Positions 9,046 to 17,608 of a stretch of 64,000 nt of DNA are shown one piece after another. The notes beneath the pieces are model-generated. The model made no database searches and had not been told where the DNA came from. It saw only the letters and a program-made list of their open reading frames with translations. The stretch is from Leptothrix cholodnii SP-6 (GTDB lineage: Bacteria; Pseudomonadota; Gammaproteobacteria; Burkholderiales; Burkholderiaceae_C). Within the stretch, counting starts at the first letter, position 1. The number at the start of each line of letters is the position of its first letter. Location of the stretch: the NCBI RefSeq assembly GCF_000019785.1, contig NC_010524.1, positions 1,302,001-1,366,000 of the forward strand, in the 5' to 3' direction. Position numbers and translations under genes: made by a program.

Positions 9046-9966
9046 ATGAGTTCTTCCGCCGTGGCCCCGTTGCCGATTCCCGTCGCCCCGCGCCTGTGGC
9101 CGGGGCTGGCGTTCGCGCTGATCGGCTCGGTGGCGTTCTCGGGCAAGGCCATCATCGTCAAGCTGGCCTACCGGCACGGGGTCGACGCGATCACCTTGCT
9201 GATGCTGCGCATGCTGTTCGCGCTGCCGCTGTTCGTCGGCCTGGCGTGGTGGGCCGGGCGTGGCAAGCCGGCGCTGACGCGGCGTGACCGGCTGACCGTG
9301 CTGGGCCTGGGTTTCTCGGGCTACTACCTGGCGAGCTTTCTCGACTTTGCCGGCCTGGCCTACATCAGCGCCAGCCTCGAGCGCCTGATCCTGTATCTCA
9401 ACCCGACGCTGGTGCTGCTGCTCGGGCTGGTGCTGTTGCGCCGCCCGATCGGTGCGCGTCAGCTGATCGCGCTGGCGGTCAGCTATGCCGGCGTGCTGGC
9501 GGTGTTCGGCCAGGAGCTCAAGCTGCAGGGCGACCACGTGATGCTGGGCACCGCGCTGGTGTTCGGCAGCGCGGTCAGTTATGCGGTCTACCTGCTCTAC
9601 AGCGGCGAAGAGGTCAAGCGCCTGGGCGCCTTGCGGCTGACCGGGCTGGCGACCACGGTGGCCTGCCTGCTGTGCATCGGCCAGTTCGTGCTGCTGCGTC
9701 CGCTCGGCAGCCTGGCTGCGGTGGCGCCCGAGGTGCTGTGGCTGTCGCTGCTCAACGCCACCGCCTGCACCTTCGCGCCGGTGATCCTGGTGATGCTGGG
9801 CATCGAGCGGCTCGGTGCCGCGCTGGCGGCGCAGTGCGGCCTGGTCGGGCCGATGAGCACGATCCTGATGGGCATCGTGATCCTCGGCGAGCCGTTCACG
9901 CCGTGGCTCGCGGTGGGCACGCTGCTGGTGTTCACGGGTGTATGGCTGCTGGCGCGCTGGCGCTGA
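9046..9966 (+). CDS. DMT-superfamily permease (EamA domains)
   Basis: A 306-residue inner-membrane protein with about ten hydrophobic helices arranged as two EamA repeats (first repeat beginning LAFALIGSVAFSGKAIIVK, second LVFGSAVSYAVYLLYSG). EamA transporters export or import amino acids, nucleosides or other metabolites; the substrate is not readable here. The start at 9046 is chosen because upstream codons lie inside the preceding terminator. A 32-base gap separates it from the next gene, an SDR, with which it may be co-transcribed. Confidence 0.85.
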   Translation: MSSSAVAPLPIPVAPRLWPGLAFALIGSVAFSGKAIIVKLAYRHGVDAITLLMLRMLFALPLFVGLAWWAGRGKPALTRRDRLTVLGLGFSGYYLASFLDFAGLAYISASLERLILYLNPTLVLLLGLVLLRRPIGARQLIALAVSYAGVLAVFGQELKLQGDHVMLGTALVFGSAVSYAVYLLYSGEEVKRLGALRLTGLATTVACLLCIGQFVLLRPLGSLAAVAPEVLWLSLLNATACTFAPVILVMLGIERLGAALAAQCGLVGPMSTILMGIVILGEPFTPWLAVGTLLVFTGVWLLARWR

Positions 9967-9998
9967 GCCGGGTTTTCGAATCGAAGGATGAACGGATC

Positions 9999-10790
9999 AT
10001 GGATCTCGGCATTGCAGGCAGATGGGCGCTGGTGTGCGGCGCGAGCAAGGGCTTGGGCTTGGGTTGCGCGCAGGCGCTGGCCGCCGAAGGCGTCAACCTG
10101 GTGATCACCGCCCGCAACGAGGCCGCGCTGCAGCACAGCGCCGCCGAATTGCGCCAGCGCCACCCGGCCGCACTGCAGGTCCGCACGGTGGTGGGCGACA
10201 TCACCACGCCCGAGGGCCGCGCCGATGCGCTGGCGGCCTGTCCGCAGGTCGACATCCTGGTCACCAACGCCGGCGGTCCGCCGACCGGCGATTTCCGCGA
10301 CTGGGACCGCGAGGCCTGGCTGCGGGCGCTCGATGCCAACATGCTCACGCCGATCGAGCTGATGCGCGCCACCGTCGACGCGATGGCCGCGCGCGGCTAC
10401 GGCCGCGTCATCAACATCACCTCGGCCGCGGTGAAGGCGCCGATCGACATCCTCGGCCTGTCCAACGGCGCGCGCAGCGGCCTGACCGGTTTCGTCGCCG
10501 GACTGGCGCGCCAGCCGCAGCTGGCGCAGAACGACGTCACGATCAACAACCTGATGCCGGGCGCTTTCGATACCGACCGGCTGCGCGCCACCTTCGACGG
10601 CGCCGCGGCCAAGACGGGGCGCACCGTCGAGGCCTTGCGCGGGGCTCGCGCGCAGGCCATCCCGGCACGGCGCTTCGGCCGGCCCGACGAGTTCGGCGCC
10701 TACTGCGCCTTCCTGTGCAGCCCGATGGCCGGCTACATCACCGGCCAGAACCTGCTGATCGACGGCGGCGCCTACCCCGGCACGTTCTGA
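9999..10790 (+). CDS. atypical SDR-family protein lacking the YxxxK site
   Basis: A 263-residue Rossmann protein. The cofactor loop GASKGLGLGCA (about 14-24), the VTNAGGPP motif (about 86-93), INITSAA strand with Ser, and the C-terminal ITGQNLLIDGG are all present. At the position of the catalytic Tyr-x-x-x-Lys the protein instead reads GLSNGARSGL, so Tyr and Lys appear replaced by aliphatic and Asn residues. I recall this LSNGAR subfamily as widespread and usually annotated 3-oxoacyl-ACP reductase-like; its reaction is uncertain. It may bind NAD(P) without classical SDR chemistry. It is downstream of a permease and convergent with a second one. Confidence 0.75.
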   Translation: MDLGIAGRWALVCGASKGLGLGCAQALAAEGVNLVITARNEAALQHSAAELRQRHPAALQVRTVVGDITTPEGRADALAACPQVDILVTNAGGPPTGDFRDWDREAWLRALDANMLTPIELMRATVDAMAARGYGRVINITSAAVKAPIDILGLSNGARSGLTGFVAGLARQPQLAQNDVTINNLMPGAFDTDRLRATFDGAAAKTGRTVEALRGARAQAIPARRFGRPDEFGAYCAFLCSPMAGYITGQNLLIDGGAYPGTF

Positions 10791-10817
10791 ACCGGGCCGG
10801 TGTCGCCCGGCGACGCG

Positions 10818-11771
10818 TCAGCGCCGCGACGACACCAGGATGCCGGCCACGATCAGCGCGAAGGCCGCGCCGTGGTAGAGGTGCGGCGCCTCGCCCAGCA
10901 GCGCGGTCGACATCAGGGCGGCGAACAGCGGCGTGAGGTTGGCAAACACGCCGGCGGTGGCCGGCCCGGCCAGCGCCACCGCGCGACCCCAGAAGCCGTA
11001 GGCGAGCAGCGACGGGCCGATCACGATGTAGGCGATCGCCACCCCGACCCACGGCGTCCATTGCGGCTGGCGCGGCGTCAGCACGGCCTCGAGCCCGGCG
11101 GCGCTGCCGGCCCACAGCAGGCCGAACAGCGTCTGCACGAGCAGGAACTCGGCCCAGTTCCAGGGCCGCGGGGCGCCCTGTGTTTGCGGCCCGCCCGGCA
11201 CCATCGGGCGGGCCGATCCCTGCATCGACGGCGGCGGTCGCACCAGCAGCCAGCTGTAGCCGGCCCAGCTGGCCGAGGCCATCAGCATGTAGAGGTCGCC
11301 CTGCACGAAGTGCACGTCGGCCAGCGCGGCCGGGTTGCCGCGGCTGAGCACCGTGGCCACGCCGGCCAGCGACAGCGCCGCGCCCGCCACCTGCTGCCAG
11401 CGCGGGTGCTCGCGAAAGAACAGCACCCCGACCAGCAGCATCCACAGCGGCATGCTGGCGGCGATCAGCGTCACGTTGATCGGCGTCGAGGTGGTCAGCG
11501 CCAGGTACTGCAGCGCGTTGTAGGCGCCCACGCCGAGCAGGCCGATCAGGCCCAGATAGCGCCAGCGCGAGACCACCTCGCGGCGCTGCTGCGCGCTGGC
11601 GATGGCGCGCCAGCCCAGCACCAGCAGCACCAGCAGCACCACCGCCCAGCGCACCGCGTTGAGCAGCAGCGGCGGCACCAGCGGCACCGTCAGCCGCCCG
11701 ACCACCGCGTTGCCGGCCCACAGCAGCGGCGGCACGGTGAGCAGCAGGATCAGTCGCGGGGTCAGGGTCAT
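10818..11771 (-). CDS. DMT-superfamily permease (EamA domains)
   Basis: A 317-residue polytopic inner-membrane protein with two EamA repeats (LLLTVPPLLWAGNAVVGR near the N-terminus; LLGEAPHLYHGAAFALIVAG at the end). About 25 Pro/Gly-rich residues (around 195-220) form an expanded central loop. The start at the ATG at 11771 gives the expected hydrophobic first helix; further-upstream codons are not membrane-like. It is divergent from the quinone oxidoreductase across about 160 bases. The substrate is unknown. Confidence 0.82.
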   Translation of the reverse strand: MTLTPRLILLLTVPPLLWAGNAVVGRLTVPLVPPLLLNAVRWAVVLLVLLVLGWRAIASAQQRREVVSRWRYLGLIGLLGVGAYNALQYLALTTSTPINVTLIAASMPLWMLLVGVLFFREHPRWQQVAGAALSLAGVATVLSRGNPAALADVHFVQGDLYMLMASASWAGYSWLLVRPPPSMQGSARPMVPGGPQTQGAPRPWNWAEFLLVQTLFGLLWAGSAAGLEAVLTPRQPQWTPWVGVAIAYIVIGPSLLAYGFWGRAVALAGPATAGVFANLTPLFAALMSTALLGEAPHLYHGAAFALIVAGILVSSRR

Positions 11772-11934
11772 GGTGGCGCAGGGCAGACGAAAGGTCGGGC
11801 ATCGTAGCCAAGCCGCGCGGCCTTTGCTGCGGTGCGTGCAACGCCGCCACGTTCTGCGCCGGCCATGGGCATCGCTTATGCTGATCGCCCGGTCGGGCCA
11901 GCCTTTGCGCCCGAGCAATCCAGGAGATGAACAG

Positions 11935-12918
11935 ATGACACGTGCGATCCAGATCCAGCAGTTCGGCGGCCCCGAGGTGATGCAGCTGGTCGACCTGACG
12001 GTGGGCGAGCCCGGCCCGGGCGAGGTGCGCATCCGCCACCACGCCGCCGGGCTGAACTTCATCGACGTCTACCAGCGCACCGGCCTCTATCCGAACGCCC
12101 TGCCGCTGGCGCTGGGCATGGAAGGCGCGGGCATCGTCGAGATGGTGGGCGAGGGTGTCACCCACCTGCAGGAAGGCGACCGCGTCGCCTACGCCAGCCA
12201 GCCGCCCGGCAGCTACTGCGAGGCGCGCGTGATGCCGGCCAAGTGCGTGGTGCAACTGCCCGACGGCATCGATTTCGAGACCGGCGCGGCCATGATGCTC
12301 AAGGGCCTGACGGTGCAGTACCTGCTGCGCAGCACCCAGCCGCAGGGCGGGCTGAAGCCCGGCGACACGATCCTGTTCCACGCCGCCGCCGGCGGTGTCG
12401 GCCTGATCGCCTGCCAGTGGGCGCGCGCGATGGGCCTGAACCTGATCGGCACCGCCGGCAGCCCCGAGAAGTGCGCGCTCGCGCTCGAGATGGGCGCCAG
12501 CCACGCCATCAACTACCGAACCGAAGACTTCGTGGCCCGCGTCAAGGAGATCACCGGCGGACGCGGCGTCAAGGCGGTCTACGACTCGATCGGCCGCGAC
12601 ACCTTCGCGGGCTCGCTCGACTGTCTGGCGCCGTTCGGCCTGCTGGCCGTCTACGGCAACGCCTCGGGGCCGGTGGATGCGTTCAACCTCGGCCTGCTGG
12701 CCGCCAAGGGCTCGCTGTACGTGACGCGGCCCACGCTGTTCACCCACATCGCCACCCGCGAGCGCACCCAGGAGATGGCCGACGACCTGTTCGGCATGGT
12801 CGCCAGCGGCGCGGTCCGGATCCGCATCGACCAGCGTTACGCGCTGGCCGACGTGGCGCAGGCGCACCGTGATCTCGAAGCGCGCAAGACCACCGGTTGC
12901 AGCGTCCTGACGCTCTGA
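11935..12918 (+). CDS. qor: NADPH:quinone oxidoreductase (zinc-independent MDR family)
   Basis: A 327-residue medium-chain dehydrogenase/reductase of the quinone reductase type. It has the N-terminal GroES-like domain (QFGGPEVMQLVDL, HHAAGLNFIDVYQRTGLYP) and the nucleotide site AAAGGVGLIACQWARAMG (about 151-168), without the zinc-ligand Cys cluster of alcohol dehydrogenases. It would reduce quinones using NADPH in the cytosol. The ATG at 11935 has an AGGAGA ribosome site 9 bases upstream. Just after its stop is the candidate sigma-28 promoter for the next operon. Confidence 0.85.
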   Translation: MTRAIQIQQFGGPEVMQLVDLTVGEPGPGEVRIRHHAAGLNFIDVYQRTGLYPNALPLALGMEGAGIVEMVGEGVTHLQEGDRVAYASQPPGSYCEARVMPAKCVVQLPDGIDFETGAAMMLKGLTVQYLLRSTQPQGGLKPGDTILFHAAAGGVGLIACQWARAMGLNLIGTAGSPEKCALALEMGASHAINYRTEDFVARVKEITGGRGVKAVYDSIGRDTFAGSLDCLAPFGLLAVYGNASGPVDAFNLGLLAAKGSLYVTRPTLFTHIATRERTQEMADDLFGMVASGAVRIRIDQRYALADVAQAHRDLEARKTTGCSVLTL

Positions 12919-12934
12919 GGCCGGGGCCGGCCCG

Positions 12935-12961
12935 TCAAGTTCGTCCAGGACCTGCCGATGA
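12935..12961 (+). promoter_or_regulatory. candidate sigma-28 (FliA) promoter
   Basis: TCAAGTTC (12935-12942), exactly 11 bases, then GCCGATGA (12954-12961). The FliA consensus from enteric and pseudomonad flagellar genes is TAAAGTTT or TCAAGTTT, an 11-12 base spacer, and GCCGATAA, so about 13 or 14 of 16 specified positions match. It lies in the 107-base gap after qor, about 65 bases upstream of the ATG of the TonB-dependent receptor, in the right orientation to drive the receptor-YfiR-GGDEF/EAL operon. Confidence 0.65.
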
Positions 12962-13025
12962 CAGGAGCGAGGGGGTGCCGCGTGTCTGATGCGCGGTGAT
13001 CCGCCTCACCCACCGGCACAGGCCC

Positions 13026-15017
13026 ATGATGAAGCGCACTCACAAGACCCTTCGAATCCCCATCGGCGCCTGCCTTCTGTCCTTGCTCTGCGCGAGCCTG
13101 CCGGCGCTCGGCAACGAGGCCAGCGCCGAACTCGCCGAACTGCCCCTCGATGCCCTGCTCGACATGCCGGTGACCGGTGCCTCGCGTTTCGTGCAGCGGC
13201 GCAGCCAGGCCGCCTCGGCGGTGACGGTGATCACGCGCGAGGAAATCCGCGCCTTCGGCTACCGCACCCTGAGCGAGGCGCTCGGCGGCGTGCGTGGCGT
13301 GACCGTGGCCACCGATCGCACCTACGACTACCTCGGCGTGCGCGGCTTCCTGGCCAGCGGCGACTTCAACACCCGGGTGCTGCTGCTGATCGATGGCAAC
13401 CGCATCAACGACGGTCTCTACGACCAGGCCTTCATCGGCGGCGAGTTTCCGCTTGACCTGGAGGCGGTCGAGCGCATCGAGTTCGTGCCCGGCCAGGGCT
13501 CGGCGGTCTACGGCGCCAATGCGCTGTTCGGCGTCATCAACGTGATCACGCGCGAGTCGAGCCGCGACGGCAGCGGCCGGGCCTCGGTGGCGCTGGGCAG
13601 CGCCGGCGAGCGTACGCTGAAGGCGGCCCTGAACGCGCCGCTGCCCGGCGGCGGCCTGCAGCTGATGGCGTCGCGCCGGGTCAGCGCGGGCGAACCGTAC
13701 TTCGATGCCGCGCAGGTGGGCGTCGGCGCCGGCGACGGCTGGTCGCGCGGCACCGACGGCGAGCAGCGCAGCGCCGCCTACCTGCGCTGGGACCGGGGCG
13801 GCCTGGCGCTCAGCGTGCTGCATGCCGAGCGGCTCAAGGGCACGCCGGCCACCGTCGGGCTGATCTACGGCGACCCGCGCAACAGCTACCGCGACAGCTA
13901 CAGCCAGGTCAACCTCGAAAACGTCTGGACGCTCGACGCGGCGACCGCCGTGATCGCGCGGGCCTACCTCGGCCAATATCACTTCGTCGGCAACTACCTG
14001 CTGGACTACCCGCCGCCGACCCTCAACCGCGACGTCGGTGACGGCCACTGGCGGGGCCTGGAGGCGCGCATCACGTCGACGCGCGCAGACGGCCATCGGC
14101 TGGTGGCGGGTGTCGACGCGCAGGTCATGAACCGCCTCGCGCAAGGCAATTTCGACGTCGACCCGGCCGGCACGGTCTACCTCGACGACGCCCGCCGCGC
14201 CCGGCGCACGGCGATCTACCTCGAGGACCAGATGACGCTGTCGCCCACCTGGTCGCTGCACCTGGGCGCGCGCGCCGATCAGGTGTCGGGCATGGCCACG
14301 CAGCTCAATCCGCGGCTGGGCCTGATCCATCAGCCCGGCGCATCCTGGACCTTCAAGGCGATCCACGGCCGCGCCTTCCGGCCGCCCAATGTCTACGAGG
14401 CCCATTACGCCGTCGACACCCCGGCGGGTTACGTCGGCAATCCGGCGCTCGACGGCGAGCGGGTGCGCGGCGACGAGCTGATCGCCGAATGGCGGCCGCA
14501 GGCGGCGTGGCGGCTGTCGGGCTCGTACTACCGCAACCAGACCCGCCGGATGCTGCTGCTCGGCTACGACGCGGCCGCCGACCGCTACCGCTTCGACAAC
14601 GCCGGCACGCAGGATCTGCGCGGTGCCGAGATCGAGCTCGAACACGCACGAGGCGCGGCGCGCTATCGCCTCAACTACAGCCTGAGCCGCCCGTCGCGCG
14701 CCGGTGCCGGCGCGGCCGAACTCGGTTATCCGCAGCACATGCTCAAGGGCAGCGCGATGCTGCCGCTGCCGCACGACTGGGTCGTCGGGCTCGAGTTCCA
14801 GGCGCAGAGCCGGCGCGGCGCGGCGCCCGGTGCGGCCCAGGCCCACCTGGCCCTGCACGGCCACTGGTCGGCGATCGGCGCCGATCTGGCGCTGGGTGCA
14901 CGCAACCTTTTCGACCGTCAGCTGTTCGATCCCGGTGCCGACGCGCTCCGCCAGCCCGTGATCGCCGTGCCCGGTCGCCGCTGGCGGGTCGAAGCCAGCT
15001 GGCCGCTGGGCCGCTGA
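13026..15017 (+). CDS. TonB-dependent outer-membrane receptor (signalling type)
   Basis: A 663-residue outer-membrane protein with a signal peptide (hydrophobic IPIGACLLSLLCASLPALG, cleavage near LGNEA), a TonB-box-like LPLDALLDMPVTGASRF, a plug domain (VTVITREEIRAFGYRTLSEA and the RIEFVPGQGSAVYGANALFG hallmark), and a beta-barrel ending in an aromatic-rich strand. It is short for a siderophore receptor and lacks an N-terminal FecA-type signalling domain. GTG at 12996 is an alternative start; I prefer the ATG at 13026 (or 13029), which gives a normal signal peptide. It is first in a tight operon with yfiR-like and GGDEF-EAL genes, so a sensory or c-di-GMP-linked role is likely. Confidence 0.88.
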   Translation: MMKRTHKTLRIPIGACLLSLLCASLPALGNEASAELAELPLDALLDMPVTGASRFVQRRSQAASAVTVITREEIRAFGYRTLSEALGGVRGVTVATDRTYDYLGVRGFLASGDFNTRVLLLIDGNRINDGLYDQAFIGGEFPLDLEAVERIEFVPGQGSAVYGANALFGVINVITRESSRDGSGRASVALGSAGERTLKAALNAPLPGGGLQLMASRRVSAGEPYFDAAQVGVGAGDGWSRGTDGEQRSAAYLRWDRGGLALSVLHAERLKGTPATVGLIYGDPRNSYRDSYSQVNLENVWTLDAATAVIARAYLGQYHFVGNYLLDYPPPTLNRDVGDGHWRGLEARITSTRADGHRLVAGVDAQVMNRLAQGNFDVDPAGTVYLDDARRARRTAIYLEDQMTLSPTWSLHLGARADQVSGMATQLNPRLGLIHQPGASWTFKAIHGRAFRPPNVYEAHYAVDTPAGYVGNPALDGERVRGDELIAEWRPQAAWRLSGSYYRNQTRRMLLLGYDAAADRYRFDNAGTQDLRGAEIELEHARGAARYRLNYSLSRPSRAGAGAAELGYPQHMLKGSAMLPLPHDWVVGLEFQAQSRRGAAPGAAQAHLALHGHWSAIGADLALGARNLFDRQLFDPGADALRQPVIAVPGRRWRVEASWPLGR

Positions 15018-15026
15018 AGCCTGATC

Positions 15027-15596
15027 GTGAGCCTTGCCGTGCGCCTGCAACCCTGGTCCCGCCTGAGCCTGCGCTTGCGCCTGGGCCCGCTCGTGGCCGC
15101 GCTGCTGCTGGGCGTCGGTGCATGCCGGCCCGCGCTGGCGCTGGACGCCCATCCGCTCAAGGCCGCGGTGGTGTTCAACCTGCTGGGTTTCGTGCAATGG
15201 CCCGGCGAATCCGATCTGCCGCCGATGACGCCCCTGCGCCTGTGTGCCGAGCGCGGCGGCCCGCTGTGGCCCCATCTGCTGGCCTTGAACGACCGCGTCG
15301 TGCGGCAGTTCCGGCTCGTGCTGCGCGAGCTGCCGGGCGCCGACAACGGCCCGCCCTGCGACGTCCTGCTGGTCGAGCGCGAGGGCGGTGCGCGTCGCCT
15401 GCCGGCGCGCACCGGGCCGCCGTCGCCGGTGCTGCTGATCGGCGATGCCGAGGGCGGCGCCGAGCCGGGTGTCGTGATCGCGCTGCAGATGCGCGGCGAC
15501 CGCGTGGCGTTCGACATCGACCTGGCCGCCGCGCGGCGCAGCAGCCTGCAGGTCAGCTCCAAGCTCCTGCGCCTGGCCCGCAGCGTGCGCGAATGA
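15027..15596 (+). CDS. YfiR-family periplasmic protein (DUF4154)
   Basis: A 189-residue protein with a signal peptide (hydrophobic LGPLVAALLLGVGACRPALA) followed by the YfiR core: HPLKAAVVFNLLGFVQWP near 42-59 and the family's C-terminal FDIDLAAARRSSLQVSSKLLRLA. In Pseudomonas, YfiR in the periplasm represses the diguanylate cyclase YfiN and is controlled by outer-membrane YfiB. It starts with GTG 9 bases after the receptor stop and its stop overlaps the next ATG (ATGA), so it is translationally coupled to the GGDEF-EAL protein, its probable target. Confidence 0.85.
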   Translation: MSLAVRLQPWSRLSLRLRLGPLVAALLLGVGACRPALALDAHPLKAAVVFNLLGFVQWPGESDLPPMTPLRLCAERGGPLWPHLLALNDRVVRQFRLVLRELPGADNGPPCDVLLVEREGGARRLPARTGPPSPVLLIGDAEGGAEPGVVIALQMRGDRVAFDIDLAAARRSSLQVSSKLLRLARSVRE

Positions 15597-17593
15597 ACGC
15601 CCACGCCGACTGCCACCTCTCACCGACGCCGCCACCGAACCTGGCTCCACCGATGCCCGTCCCATCGCCCAAGCTGCTGCCGTCGTCGACGCTCGACACC
15701 CGGACCAGCCTCGCCTCGCGCCTGACCCGCCTGGCGCTGATCGCCGCCGGGCTGGCGCTCGCGGTGGCCGGCGTGCTGCTCAACGTGGCGCTGTATTTCC
15801 AGGCCCGCGACACGCTGGTCGACGACACCGTCGCCCAGGCGCGCGTGATCGCCGTCAGCTCGACCGCCGCACTGGTGTTCGGCGATGCGGCGGCGGCGGC
15901 CGAAATCCTCGGCAGCCTGAGCAACGTGCGCTCGATCGACCGCGCCACGCTGTTCGACCGCACCGGCGCCGTGCTGTCGGAGCACCACCTGCACGGTCCG
16001 GTGGTGCATGCCCGGTCCGAGTCCATGCCGGTCCATGTGGCCGATTACCTGTTGCGTGACGACTGGCTCAGCGTGCTCGAGCCGGTCATCCACGGTGGCG
16101 CCGCGGTCGGTCAGGTGCGCGTCGAGGTGCCGATGCGCCCGCTCTACCTGAAGGCGGCGGCCACCGCCGGCGTCACCGCCTTGTGCGCGGCCGTCGCGCT
16201 GCTGCTGGCGTACCTGTTCGCCGTCGGCGTGCGGCGCGACGTGCGCCGCATCGAGCGGCGCATGCGCGACCTCGCCTATGTCGACACCGTCACCGGCCTG
16301 TTCAACCGTAACGCGGCGGGCGAGCACCTGGCCGAGTCCGTGCGCGCCGGGCAGGCCGGCGGCGAAGGCTTCTCGGTGGTGACGATCGACATCGACGACT
16401 TCAAGAAGATCAACGACACGCTCGGCCATGCCGCCGGTGACGCGCTGCTGTGCGAGGTGGCGCGGCGCCTGACCGGCGCGCTGTCGCCGAGCGCACGGGC
16501 CTACCGGTTCGGCGGCGACGAGTTCGTCATCGTCTGCCCCGACCCGAACGGTTTTCGCGACCCCGACTGTTATGGCCACCGGATCGGCGAGGCGCTCGGC
16601 GGTGCCTTCCTGCTCGACGGCCGCCTGCTGCACCTGGGCGGCAGCGTCGGCGTGGCGCGATTCCCGATCGACGGCAGCAGCGCCAGCGAGGTCCTGCGAG
16701 CCTCCGACCTGGCGATGTACCGCGCCAAGGCCAACGGCAAGAACCAGGTGGTGGTGTTCGACGCCCACCTGCGCGCGGCCTCCGAGCAGAGCCTGCGCAT
16801 CGAGTCCGAGCTGTGGCTGGCGCTCGAGCGCGGCGAGCTGCGGCTGTTCTACCAGCCGATCGTCGAGCTCGCCAGCGGCCGCACCGTCGGCGCCGAGGCG
16901 CTGGTGCGCTGGCAGCACCCGCAGCGCGGCCTGCTCGGCCCGGCCGACTTCATCGACGTGGCCGAGAGCACCGGCCTGGTCGTGCCGCTGGGCGGCTGGG
17001 TGCTGGCCGAAGCCGCCCGTCAGCTGGCGCGCTGGGATGCCGACGGTCTGGCGCCGATGCAGATGGCGGTCAACGTGTCGGCCCGCCAGCTCGGCGGCGA
17101 CGTGCTGCTGCAGCAGTACCGCAGCGCCGTCGATGCCGCCGGCTGTGCGCCGCAGCGCCTGGAGATCGAGCTCACCGAGCACACCCTGGTCGACAACGTC
17201 GACGTCAACCTGCGCCTGCTCAACCGGCTGCGCGACTGGGGCGTGTCGATCGCGATCGACGACTTCGGCACCGGGCTGTCGTCGCTGGCCTACCTGAAGC
17301 ACCTGCCGGTCAACAAGCTCAAGATCGACCGCAGCTTCGTCGACGGCCTGCCGGGCGATGCGGGCGACCACGCCATCGTCAGCGCCGCGGTGTCGATGGC
17401 GCACGCGCTGGGCATGCAGGTGGTGGCCGAAGGGGTCGAGACGCGCGCGCAGGCCGACGTGCTGTGCGGCCTGCATGCCAGCCTGGCGCAGGGCTGGCTG
17501 TTCGGTCGGCCGGTCGACGCGCAGGCCTTTGCGCAGCGCCTGCGCGACCAGGACGCGGCGCAGTCGCCGCTGTCGATCTGCACCGCCGCCTAG
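15593..17593 (+). CDS. membrane GGDEF-EAL c-di-GMP enzyme with periplasmic sensor
   Basis: A 666-residue inner-membrane protein. TM1 is about residues 47-69, followed by a periplasmic region of about 115 residues that resembles the CHASE8-type sensor of YfiN, TM2 about 187-212, GGDEF domain (intact FGGDEF at 306-311) and EAL domain (GAEALVRW at 433-440, IDDFGTGLSSL, KIDRSF, EGVET and the AQGW loop all present). Both cyclase and phosphodiesterase signatures look catalytically complete; I see no RxxD inhibitory site before GGDEF. It would set local c-di-GMP in response to YfiR and the receptor. It starts inside the yfiR stop codon. Confidence 0.9.
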   Translation: MNAHADCHLSPTPPPNLAPPMPVPSPKLLPSSTLDTRTSLASRLTRLALIAAGLALAVAGVLLNVALYFQARDTLVDDTVAQARVIAVSSTAALVFGDAAAAAEILGSLSNVRSIDRATLFDRTGAVLSEHHLHGPVVHARSESMPVHVADYLLRDDWLSVLEPVIHGGAAVGQVRVEVPMRPLYLKAAATAGVTALCAAVALLLAYLFAVGVRRDVRRIERRMRDLAYVDTVTGLFNRNAAGEHLAESVRAGQAGGEGFSVVTIDIDDFKKINDTLGHAAGDALLCEVARRLTGALSPSARAYRFGGDEFVIVCPDPNGFRDPDCYGHRIGEALGGAFLLDGRLLHLGGSVGVARFPIDGSSASEVLRASDLAMYRAKANGKNQVVVFDAHLRAASEQSLRIESELWLALERGELRLFYQPIVELASGRTVGAEALVRWQHPQRGLLGPADFIDVAESTGLVVPLGGWVLAEAARQLARWDADGLAPMQMAVNVSARQLGGDVLLQQYRSAVDAAGCAPQRLEIELTEHTLVDNVDVNLRLLNRLRDWGVSIAIDDFGTGLSSLAYLKHLPVNKLKIDRSFVDGLPGDAGDHAIVSAAVSMAHALGMQVVAEGVETRAQADVLCGLHASLAQGWLFGRPVDAQAFAQRLRDQDAAQSPLSICTAA

Positions 17594-17608
17594 GCGCGCG
17601 GCGCTCGA

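Noticed and set aside
12837..15665. Very long open frame on the minus strand opposite the TonB receptor/YfiR genes
   Set aside because: It follows the wobble pattern of the real genes on the other strand; composition is Arg/Gln/Gly/His-rich with no domain. It is an artefact of high GC.
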